Positions 1-5,551 of a stretch of DNA of 5,551 nucleotides are shown here, in pieces. The first letter of the stretch is position 1. Every line of letters begins with the position of its first letter. Origin of the DNA: Bacteroidales bacterium (GTDB lineage Bacteria; Bacteroidota; Bacteroidia; Bacteroidales; Muribaculaceae); assembly GCA_030526455.1 (NCBI GenBank), contig JAUNCU010000127.1, positions 2,694 through 8,244 on the forward strand, read 5' to 3'. Below the pieces are notes generated by a model. The model saw only the letters and a program-made list of their open reading frames with translations, ran no database searches and was not told where the DNA came from. Both the position numbers and the translations under genes were made by a program.

Positions 1-183
1 CCCTCTCCGAGGCTCATTGCTTTGCTGTTACTTATCTCCAAGCCGGACTCCCGAATTGCTGCGCAATTCTCTCGCTTGCATGGAGTTAACTATGATAAGC
101 CGTCTCTGGTGGAGGCTAGTGGTCGCCTAGCGTTTTTGCTTTGGACTTGCCCTATTTTGGACTTTTCGGACAGGTTGGAGTGA
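1..183 (+). other. Open frame entering from the left edge, doubtful gene tail
   Basis: Frame 1 is open for 60 codons from the left edge and stops with TGA at 181-183. The conceptual peptide includes SRIAAQFSRLHGVNYDKP and ends in CPILDFSDRLE. I recognise no domain in it. The other two forward frames close earlier, at about 87 and 128. If real, this is the C-terminal end of an upstream + strand gene. Against that, the peptide is Leu/Ser-rich without family signature, and 60 open codons at this composition can arise by chance. I keep it only as a possible partial gene. Confidence 0.18.
53..69. repeat. Perfect 7-bp inverted repeat
   Basis: GAATTGC at 53-59 is the exact reverse complement of GCAATTC at 63-69, with a 3-base loop (TGC). 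There is no T-run after it, so it is not a convincing intrinsic terminator. It could be a small structured element or a chance palindrome. Confidence 0.4.
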
Positions 184-195
184 TGGAGAGTGAGT

Positions 196-242
196 AAGTT
201 TTTTTGCGAAGCAAACGCAATTCGATTTGAACGAAAAAACTT
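196..242. repeat. Nested hairpin-forming segment, possible terminator
   Basis: AAGTTTTTT (196-204) is the exact reverse complement of AAAAAACTT (234-242). Two alternative shorter hairpins nest within: TTTGC (203-207) with GCAAA (211-215) around a GAA loop, and TTGCG (204-208) with CGCAA (216-220). The outer stem is almost all A-T pairs flanking a 29-base interior, and pyrimidine-rich sequence (CTCTTTA) follows. Possible roles are a bidirectional terminator isolating the downstream operon from upstream transcription, or a repeat end. The complementarity is visible; the role is inference. Confidence 0.4.
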
Positions 243-293
243 TCTCTTTATAACAAAAAACATAAAATAACAATACCTTTAAATTATTTTTAC

Positions 294-301
294 TACATTT
301 G
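294..301 (+). promoter_or_regulatory. Bacteroidota-type -7 promoter element
   Basis: TACATTTG matches the TAnnTTTG consensus of the -7 element used by the primary sigma factor of Bacteroidota exactly. It lies 26 bases before the ATG at 328, which would give a short leader of roughly 20 bases, and it sits at the downstream edge of the A/T-rich block. I see no TTTG at the expected -33 position, about 19-21 bases upstream, so the promoter is incomplete by consensus. A near match (TACCTTTA, 274-281) is a weaker alternative. It would drive the 328-810 gene and the downstream RHS gene. Confidence 0.5.
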
Positions 302-327
302 CGAAAACATTAAGCAATATCGTAGCA

Positions 328-810
328 ATGAATAACAGAATCTGGATTTTAAAAACAGGCTTTCACCTGCTGAAACAACTGGCGGGTTGGTGCGAAAAGG
401 GGGCTCTTTTGGCATTTGCCATTATCTGCTTCGCTCACATGATGAGGGGTGAAGTGGTTGACCAACTCTTTCATCAAGGCATGAAGCACGTATTCACATA
501 TGACGCGGCCGGCAATCGGATTTCAAGAATGCCCAAGGATGCACTGGAAAGGGACTCTGCCGTTGTTGATGTTGGCGAAATTGTTGTGTTCCCAACTATT
601 ACAACAGGGGGTGTAACAGTGACTACAACTGCCGACCTGAACAACTCCCGCCTAGATTTTGAGCTCAGCAATGTGGCGGGTAGCCGTCTGGTAGAAGGGG
701 AAATCGTGGAGCAGGTTTCTCATATCAACATGCCATCCGCCAATGGGATTTACATTCTCAATGTGAGATTCAAGAACAATTCCAAATCATTCAAAATCAT
801 CAAGAAATGA
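328..810 (+). CDS. Small YD-motif protein with degenerate T9SS type A-like sorting domain
   Basis: This 160-residue protein has a basic/aromatic N-terminus, then a hydrophobic stretch at about residues 25-38 (GALLAFAIICFAHM) that is either a signal peptide with a long n-region or a membrane anchor. A single YD-repeat motif follows (Y58-D59-A-A-G62-N63-R64). The C-terminal 75 or so residues have the layout of a T9SS type A sorting domain: V87-F88-P89-T90 near the start, a strand, NVAGSR (115-120), then SANGIYILNVRF (137-148) and the basic end KSFKIIKK. The usual YPNP motif is altered to FPTI. ATG 328 is the only in-frame ATG before an upstream stop at 280-282, and no Shine-Dalgarno sequence precedes it, as is normal in Bacteroidota. 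Small proteins with one YD motif and a sorting domain recur beside RHS genes in Bacteroidales, from general knowledge. Its role is unknown; an export or surface-attachment partner of the next gene is inferred. Confidence 0.85.
   Translation: MNNRIWILKTGFHLLKQLAGWCEKGALLAFAIICFAHMMRGEVVDQLFHQGMKHVFTYDAAGNRISRMPKDALERDSAVVDVGEIVVFPTITTGGVTVTTTADLNNSRLDFELSNVAGSRLVEGEIVEQVSHINMPSANGIYILNVRFKNNSKSFKIIKK
807..810 (+). promoter_or_regulatory. ATGA stop-start overlap, translational coupling
   Basis: The TGA stop of the small gene (808-810) overlaps the ATG of the RHS gene (807-809). The A-rich stretch AAATCATCAAGAA just upstream gives no strong ribosome binding site, so the second gene is probably translated by termination-reinitiation. 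This fixes the start choice: ATG 807 gives a complete signal peptide, whereas the next in-frame ATG (852, codon 16) would remove its charged end. Confidence 0.75.
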
Positions 811-881
811 AAACGCCTTTACATAGGAATACGTTATGTGCATCTCTGCTGATGGCTGCAATCTCGCTGTTCGGCTCAGCG
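807..881 (+). other. Sec signal peptide of the RHS protein
   Basis: Residues 1-25 show a basic n-region (K2, H6, R7), a hydrophobic core LCASLLMAAISLFG (10-23) and a small-residue cleavage site GSA before Q26. Glutamine at +1 is common in exported Bacteroidota proteins. C11 is at the start of the core, not in a lipobox position, so a lipoprotein is unlikely. Confidence 0.8.
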
Positions 882-3800
882 CAGGGCTCAAGAAATTCAC
901 GAATAAATGTCGTCAACGACCAGCGCCCTACAGTAGTGACTCGAGTTCTTGACGGACAATTGCTTGACGACGGATGCATGGCCGTGATTCCCGGATGGCG
1001 CGGGGAGGACTCTCTCATACAAACACCCGAGGCTGGCTACATGGTTGGGAAGATTACCTACTCAGCCAATGTCAGCGCTAGCGGAAAGGTGAAAATGAAT
1101 GTGCCGATTCTGGACTTTGCATCTTCCTACGAGGCGTCGCCTCAGCTGTCGCTTGACTACGATGGCGGAAGCGAATACTTTGATGTGCTCGGATATGGAT
1201 GGCGCATCGAAGGGCTGCACGTAATAGAGAAAACCGTTTCCGACTACTTTACCGACGGCAATGTTGACCGATATTCATCCGACAGCCTCGCTGTTTATTC
1301 GCTCGACGGCGTAAGACTTATCATGCAAGGAGATGGGGCGTTCAGGTGCCAGAGCGGCAACACTATAGTGATAAAGAAGGACTCTCTGACTTTCTGCGCT
1401 TACTACCCCGACGGCAGTAAAGCCATTTTCAGCTGCGACGACGGCCACCCAAGCAAGGAGGGCCGGCTTCGCTACCCGATTAGGGAACGCACGATGCCCG
1501 ACGGACAGAAGATCACATATTCTTATAAATCGAATGGCGGCCACTTCCTTTGTGGCGGAAGGATGCTCGTGGAGTCCATCGGCTATGGCGATGACCGCAG
1601 GATTGTATTTCGCTACAGCCCCAAATGCCGAGTGGTGATGGAAAACGGGGGTAGTAGCATCAACCCTCGTTATGCTGCAAGGAAATATGTGAAAGGTGCT
1701 TGTTACGACTATTACCTCAAGCTTGACACCATTGATGTGAAAAAAGGCGACGAGCTTCTCACTCGCTATGAGTTATGCTATCGCGACCAGGCTGTGGAAT
1801 CCCCCATTTCATCAATCCGCAGGCTTGACGACATGGGTAATTGCTTCAAGCCCGTCAACCTCTGCTATGGCGAGAGTGGCAGCAGCGGCACTTGGCACGA
1901 GAAAGCCTATACCCTCGGCAGCTACCTGGGCACAAGCAGGCTGCCGGAGCTGAATTTCCGCACCGGGCGATTTGACTTCGGTAGCGAGAATGAGGGCTTG
2001 CTGATGTATCCCAAAAAGGATGCATACACCGAAAGCAATTGCGAAGAAACGGCATTCACGAGCCACTATTCGTCGCAAGACACGCTTGTGGTAACCGTCT
2101 CCATCCCGAATGGAGGCTCGGCAATCCCATGCGGAAAGATAGCACTAGGCGACACTTTCGTGGAGGCGCTTGCAATGAACGCCGACGACAGGAGTGGCGA
2201 CGAGGTGGTTGTCGTCAAGGAGTGGTCGCACTCGAACGGTGTTAACACACCAAATTCTCTGTATTTCAGCGTATACAGCCGCGGAGCGGAGCTTGAAGAC
2301 AGGAATTACTCGATGTGGTGCCCTCGCTCATTTGTGATACCTTGCGAGAGCGAGCACCTTCCCAAATCATTCCTCACAGGCGACTTCGACGGAGATGGCC
2401 ATGAAGAAGTGCTCGCGATTTCCCATCAAATCAATGGCAACGGCTCTACCGCCAGACTGATTGACGTGAACCAAGGGTCACTGAAAGGAGAATTCCACAT
2501 CGACAGTTGCCGTGTCGCCTTTCCTGGGCATGCGGGCATAAACGACACCGAAAGAGCGCGGCTCTATTGGGATAGCGACCGGCTATTCGTTACCGACTAC
2601 GATGCCGACGGCAAGTACGAGCTTTGTGTGATGAACAGAAGCGGGATGAGATTCTATTCTTTCCGCTATTCTCAACAGGGAGGCATCGAGATGAGCAGCA
2701 TAAAGGTGCCGACTGTAGGCTATGGCTGCACCGACATCCTCAACACCGACTCACTACGACACTTGGAGATAATTCCTGGTGATTTCAACGGTGACGGATG
2801 CACCGATTTCATCATCCCATTAGCCAGTTCCTTCGCCATTCCATCGGGCTGGTACGGGATTGCCGATGCATATGTGGGATACACCATTCTGCTTGGTAAC
2901 GGCAACGGGCGCTTCTTCAAGAGTAACGGCGGTGCAGTGTGCATAGGAACGCTGCGTGACGGCATCCTTGAAAACTCTATCAGGCAAGTGCAAGTAGCCG
3001 ACATCAATCGCGACGGCACCTCCGACCTTGTCGTCGAACTGCTGAAAGGCGAGCAGATACACGCAAAGGTTCTCACTTTCCGAAACGGCTTGGCGCAAGG
3101 TGTTGACGGGAGTGCAATATTCGAGGAGTCAAGTATGCTGATTCCATGCAGAGCCTTGAATACAGAAGCAATGGACAACCGCTCAATGATGATACTGTCA
3201 CCCGGCGGTATGCTAAGTTATCGAAAAATCGGGAACCCTTCCGACATAGCGCGCAGCATCACGGGCATTGACGACAACCAGGGCAACCGCCACGCTTTCT
3301 CCTATGCACGCATCTACAGGGCAAGCGACTTCCCGATAGACGGAGAATCGGCTAATGCCCCCTCTACATTCCCCTTCGCATCGCGTGCTGACGGTAGTCT
3401 GATTTGTGTGCGTGAACAGCTCATGGGCGACAAAACGACAGAAACAGACATTTCCTACAGCTACAAATACCCCGTGATGCATGAGCAAGGGCTTGGTTTT
3501 TGCGGTTTTCGTGAAGTGAACGCCATTGACTCAATCACCAAAACAGAGATATGCCGCACTTTCTCTCCTGAGAAGCTGGGCACGCCTTTGACGATTGCAA
3601 CACTTGTCGACGGGCATCGCTTGTCAACCGAGCAATATGACTACGACCTAAAGGTGGACGCGAGCAAGCATATCCAGAGCCTGATGAAAGAGCGCATCGC
3701 CATCGACCACCTGACGGGGGTGAGCACTACTGAGCGCCTCGGATACGACTGTCACGGGAATGTGGCGGCCGACACAGTTGCTTACGGCAACACTGGCGAA

Positions 3801-5551
3801 ATTGTTAAAACAGCGGTGTATGGCGGCATTTGCCAAGACGGTACAAACCTCACCCAAATCCTCATGAACAGAGCCCAGACCGTGACGCGTGGCAATTCTT
3901 CGGTGACCAGCGGCGAAAGTCATATTTATGACGAATCTTCTCACATGCTCCGGAGCACCGTGGTATGGACGGGAAATGCCCGGCTTCCCGTGAAGACGGT
4001 GGCCTACAACTACGATTCTCGGAATAGGGTCACAAAAATCACATCTACGCCATATGATGGCACACCCCTTGTCCAGACAAGGAGCTATAGTGGAACCGAC
4101 CGCACGCCATCCATGGTCACTGGGGAGAATGGCATCACTATAAGTTACAAGTGTGGAGGGCATGGGATAACACGCGCATGCGACAATACAAGCATGCTGT
4201 CCTCAATGCAAGGCAATGCGGAAATTAGGCCGGGGATCAGCGTTTTCACTCGCCCGTGGGGAACAGCCGCGGGAGGTGAGGATGCAACCCTTGTGGAAGA
4301 AGGCCCTGCCACGGCTTACCATTTCGACAGTTTCGGAAGGGTTGACAGCGTGACCTGCGCCTACGGTGGCGGCATCAAGAACATCCTCCAATGGGCAGAA
4401 GAAGGAGACTCGTCAAGTTATGTACTCACAGTGAAGGAGGACGGCGAGCCTGAGAAAAAAACTTGGTACGACTGCCACGACCGAAAGAAGCGTGAGGGCA
4501 TCCAGCGCCCCGACGGCTCTTACCTGATGACGGAATACCGCTACGACAAGTTCGGAAGGCTCTGTGCAGTATCGGCGCCATTCAAAACCATGCCATCGCT
4601 GTGGACCTCACAATCCTATGACGACGGCGGGCGACTGACACAGACCGACTATCCCGACGGGCACAGCGACGTGTTCCTATATGAGGGACTCACCACGCGC
4701 TCATTCATCGATGGGCAAGAGAAGGCGACCACTGTCGACGCCATGGGATTCACAACCGAGATTGAAGACGGAGCAGGAGGCGGAAGCCGGATCACCTATA
4801 CCTACCGAGCCGACGGAAAGCCCGAGTGCGTAACGCTTGGAGGCACGATTGCCACCACATTTGAATATGATGACTATGGAAGGCAGACTGCCATCAACGA
4901 CCCGAGCGCAGGACGTCGCGAACGCACCTACGATGCATCAGGGCGAATCGCCTGCGAAACCGACGCCCGCGGAAAAAGCGTGACCTGCACCTACGATGAC
5001 AAAGCCCGCCCCATTCGCCGTGTGATTGATGGCGGCACAACTTTTGATTACACCTACGACGACCATTCCAATTTGCTCTCCATGAAGACCGACGGCACGG
5101 TGACCCGCACCTACACCTACGACGACTACAGCCGTCTCACGTCGGTTAGCGAGGGTGATTTCTCGAAAAACTTCGCTTACAGCGGAAAAAATGCTGTAAG
5201 TGTTGCATATTTCCTGAATAATTCGCAAATTTGCAGTGAGCAGTATTCGCGCACGCTTGGCACGCTCACTGCGGTGACTCTCGGCCAGGGCACTCCGTTA
5301 TGGAGCCTGATTGCCGAGGATGAGCAGGGACGGGCCACGCGCGTTGGACTTGGGGCGCTCACGCAGCAGCTGAGCTACGACCTTGCTGGGCGCGTGACCG
5401 AGCGCAAGGTGGGCCATGGCAATCACCCCTACATCCAGCATGCGGCTTACGGCTACGACTGCGAAACAGGCAATATGACGATGCGATGCGACAGCATATA
5501 CGGGCATGAGGAGTCGTTTGGCTACGACTATCTGAACCGCCTCACCTCGGG
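807..5551 (+). CDS. Giant RHS/YD-repeat protein with SpvB-TcB-like N-terminal half (3' end missing)
   Basis: One frame runs from ATG 807 to the right edge: 1581 complete codons plus two bases, no internal stop and no sign of frameshift. Order by residue: signal peptide 1-25; SpvB-like domain about 98-355; linker with an Asp-rich loop at 458-466; FG-GAP/VCBS-type loops at 526-531, 597-602, 659-664 and 732-737; TcB mid-domain-like segment about 816-904; YD repeats from about 980 to the edge. In TcB/TcC and related RHS proteins, these parts form a beta-propeller and a spiral shell that encloses a C-terminal toxic domain. Here the RHS core and any effector lie outside the window, so the cargo is unknown. 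The protein should be exported through Sec; outer-membrane passage by T9SS is inferred from the neighbour. It is unusually rich in cysteine (37 residues). Surface adhesin or cell-wall protein is an alternative to a toxin. The family call is firm, the biological role is not. Confidence 0.93.
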   Translation, partial: MKTPLHRNTLCASLLMAAISLFGSAQGSRNSRINVVNDQRPTVVTRVLDGQLLDDGCMAVIPGWRGEDSLIQTPEAGYMVGKITYSANVSASGKVKMNVPILDFASSYEASPQLSLDYDGGSEYFDVLGYGWRIEGLHVIEKTVSDYFTDGNVDRYSSDSLAVYSLDGVRLIMQGDGAFRCQSGNTIVIKKDSLTFCAYYPDGSKAIFSCDDGHPSKEGRLRYPIRERTMPDGQKITYSYKSNGGHFLCGGRMLVESIGYGDDRRIVFRYSPKCRVVMENGGSSINPRYAARKYVKGACYDYYLKLDTIDVKKGDELLTRYELCYRDQAVESPISSIRRLDDMGNCFKPVNLCYGESGSSGTWHEKAYTLGSYLGTSRLPELNFRTGRFDFGSENEGLLMYPKKDAYTESNCEETAFTSHYSSQDTLVVTVSIPNGGSAIPCGKIALGDTFVEALAMNADDRSGDEVVVVKEWSHSNGVNTPNSLYFSVYSRGAELEDRNYSMWCPRSFVIPCESEHLPKSFLTGDFDGDGHEEVLAISHQINGNGSTARLIDVNQGSLKGEFHIDSCRVAFPGHAGINDTERARLYWDSDRLFVTDYDADGKYELCVMNRSGMRFYSFRYSQQGGIEMSSIKVPTVGYGCTDILNTDSLRHLEIIPGDFNGDGCTDFIIPLASSFAIPSGWYGIADAYVGYTILLGNGNGRFFKSNGGAVCIGTLRDGILENSIRQVQVADINRDGTSDLVVELLKGEQIHAKVLTFRNGLAQGVDGSAIFEESSMLIPCRALNTEAMDNRSMMILSPGGMLSYRKIGNPSDIARSITGIDDNQGNRHAFSYARIYRASDFPIDGESANAPSTFPFASRADGSLICVREQLMGDKTTETDISYSYKYPVMHEQGLGFCGFREVNAIDSITKTEICRTFSPEKLGTPLTIATLVDGHRLSTEQYDYDLKVDASKHIQSLMKERIAIDHLTGVSTTERLGYDCHGNVAADTVAYGNTGEIVKTAVYGGICQDGTNLTQILMNRAQTVTRGNSSVTSGESHIYDESSHMLRSTVVWTGNARLPVKTVAYNYDSRNRVTKITSTPYDGTPLVQTRSYSGTDRTPSMVTGENGITISYKCGGHGITRACDNTSMLSSMQGNAEIRPGISVFTRPWGTAAGGEDATLVEEGPATAYHFDSFGRVDSVTCAYGGGIKNILQWAEEGDSSSYVLTVKEDGEPEKKTWYDCHDRKKREGIQRPDGSYLMTEYRYDKFGRLCAVSAPFKTMPSLWTSQSYDDGGRLTQTDYPDGHSDVFLYEGLTTRSFIDGQEKATTVDAMGFTTEIEDGAGGGSRITYTYRADGKPECVTLGGTIATTFEYDDYGRQTAINDPSAGRRERTYDASGRIACETDARGKSVTCTYDDKARPIRRVIDGGTTFDYTYDDHSNLLSMKTDGTVTRTYTYDDYSRLTSVSEGDFSKNFAYSGKNAVSVAYFLNNSQICSEQYSRTLGTLTAVTLGQGTPLWSLIAEDEQGRATRVGLGALTQQLSYDLAGRVTERKVGHGNHPYIQHAAYGYDCETGNMTMRCDSIYGHEESFGYDYLNRLTS
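1098..1871 (+). other. SpvB-like domain of the RHS protein
   Basis: The segment at residues 98-355 carries the hallmarks of the SpvB/TcB N-terminal family (Salmonella virulence plasmid 65 kDa B protein type). These are NVPI (98-101), PQLSLDY (112-118) and LGYGWRIEG (128-136), matching the family pattern of a VP motif, a P-x-L-S-L-x-Y strand and L-G-x-G-W. The domain ends with RYELCY (320-325), an S-I-x-x-I motif and KPVNLCYGE (348-356), matching the family's closing P-x-x-F-x-Y-type strand. It normally packs at the base of the shell. No ADP-ribosyltransferase domain follows, unlike Salmonella SpvB. Confidence 0.75.
2379..3029 (+). other. FG-GAP/VCBS-type repeats (probable beta-propeller)
   Basis: Asp-rich calcium-type loops recur: GDFDGDGHEEV (525-535), TDYDADGKYEL (596-606), GDFNGDGCTDF (658-668) and ADINRDGTSDL (731-741). 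Each has the D-x-D/N-x-D-G pattern followed by an acidic residue and a hydrophobic strand. A related loop, NADDRSGDEVV (458-468), sits upstream in the linker and may be a further blade. In TcB proteins these repeats build a propeller that gates the shell; calcium binding is expected from the family, not shown. Confidence 0.8.
3252..3518 (+). other. TcB mid-domain-like segment
   Basis: Residues 816-904 begin with RSITGIDDNQGNRHAFSY, which fits the I-x-x-I-x-D-x-x-G-N-x-x-x-x-Y opening of the TcB mid/N-terminal domain. They end with GLGFCGFREV (895-904), the counterpart of the family's conserved G-F-x-G-F-x-x-V motif. It joins the propeller to the YD-repeat shell. The assignment rests on motif order rather than on a profile search. 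Confidence 0.65.
3744..5551 (+). other. YD-repeat (RHS shell) region, continues beyond the window
   Basis: YD-type units include YDCHGN (980-985), YDSRNR (1069-1074), FDSFGR (1173-1178), YDKFGR (1246-1251), YDDGGR (1271-1276), YDDYGR (1354-1359), YDASGR (1375-1380), YDDYSR (1438-1443), YDLAGR (1524-1529), YDCETGN (1550-1556) and YDYLNR (1573-1578). Early units are widely spaced and degenerate; later ones are dense and regular. The last visible stretch resembles the run-up to an RHS core, so the core and variable tip are expected downstream but are not visible. Confidence 0.9.
4797..5174 (+). repeat. Six tandem 21-residue YD repeats (63-bp period)
   Basis: Residues 1331-1456 divide into six units of exactly 21 residues, with the motif tyrosine at 1333, 1354, 1375, 1396, 1417 and 1438. 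The first has YR instead of YD. Exact DNA identity persists between some units: 15 bases (TACACCTACGACGAC) at 5049-5063 and 5112-5126, and 12 bases (GCACCTACGATG) at 4924-4935 and 4987-4998, both pairs 63 bases apart. Between repeats outside this block the spacing varies (23, 25 and 26 residues). Confidence 0.9.

Larger units (their letters stand above)
1..327. other. Upstream region without a supportable gene
   Basis: I see no recognisable gene here. Bases 1-195 are of mixed composition. Bases 241-300 are extremely A/T-rich, with only 9 G or C in 60. A perfect 9-base direct repeat (TTTGGACTT) occurs at 140-148 and 156-164. Two hairpin-forming segments (53-69 and 196-242) and a promoter-like element (294-301) are listed separately. 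The sharp change in composition near 195-240 marks the boundary between the end of whatever lies upstream and the leader of the two-gene unit. The block could be the tail of an upstream gene, an intergenic spacer or a dispersed repeat; the window alone cannot decide. Confidence 0.6.

Noticed and set aside
328..810. Small gene as a pseudogene fragment of an RHS gene
   Set aside because: It has an intact start, a hydrophobic N-terminus, a complete C-terminal domain ending naturally in KIIKK and a precise ATGA junction, which fit a functional gene better, though a relic origin remains possible.
835..837. ATG at 835 as an alternative start near the RHS gene
   Set aside because: It is out of frame with the long open frame. 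ATG 807 overlaps the upstream stop and gives a complete signal peptide.
1768..2248. Short + and - strand open frames inside the SpvB-propeller linker
   Set aside because: They lie within the continuous 807-5551 frame, overlap one another and show no initiation context or domain.
2720..3178. 152-codon open frame on the - strand, overlapped by another - strand frame at 2820-3098
   Set aside because: Both are antisense to the propeller repeats. Two overlapping frames without family features indicate shadow frames.
3648..4163. 171-codon open frame on the - strand
   Set aside because: It lies wholly antisense to the RHS frame, shows no recognisable domain, and is explained by the GC-rich codon pattern of the + strand gene.
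4797..5174. Regular 63-bp spacing as a CRISPR or non-coding satellite array
   Set aside because: The period is an exact multiple of three, the reading frame stays open and the units translate to canonical YD motifs, so it is a protein repeat.
4938..5507. Cluster of - strand open frames with Val/Gly/Ala-rich peptides
   Set aside because: The repetitive V-V-V-G-V-G-A-G-H pattern is the reverse reading of the tandem YD codons, not a real low-complexity protein.

Overview
The window looks like part of a gut-type Bacteroidales chromosome. The evidence is a small protein with a type IX secretion (T9SS) type A-like sorting domain, a perfect Bacteroidota-style -7 promoter element (TAnnTTTG), an A/T-rich leader with no Shine-Dalgarno sequence, and a large YD-repeat (RHS) protein with an SpvB/TcB-like N-terminal half. 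No rRNA, tRNA, CRISPR array or transposase was seen.

Layout. Bases 1-327 hold no gene I can support. They contain a mid-GC block (about 1-195) with one frame open from the left edge to a stop at 181-183, a hairpin-forming stretch (196-242), a leader of about 15% GC (241-300) and a -7 promoter element (294-301). Bases 328-810 encode a 160-residue exported or membrane-anchored protein with one YD motif and a degenerate T9SS-type C-terminal domain. Its stop codon overlaps the next start as ATGA. From 807 to the right edge runs one uninterrupted reading frame of 1581 complete codons with no stop inside the window. It is the dominant feature, on the + strand.

The big gene reads, in order: signal peptide; SpvB-like domain; linker with an Asp-rich loop; FG-GAP/VCBS-type calcium-loop repeats (a probable beta-propeller); a TcB mid-domain-like segment; then a long field of YD repeats. 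The field includes six consecutive repeats of exactly 21 residues. This order is that of the B component of Tc toxins and related RHS proteins, which build a hollow shell around a C-terminal effector. The RHS core, any self-cleavage site, any toxin tip, any immunity gene and any sorting domain of this protein lie beyond the right edge.

Working together. The ATGA overlap and shared direction imply one translationally coupled transcript. My inference is an exported polymorphic-toxin-like surface system in which the small YD/sorting-domain protein is made with, and may help export or anchor, the giant RHS protein. The sequence does not prove a toxin function.
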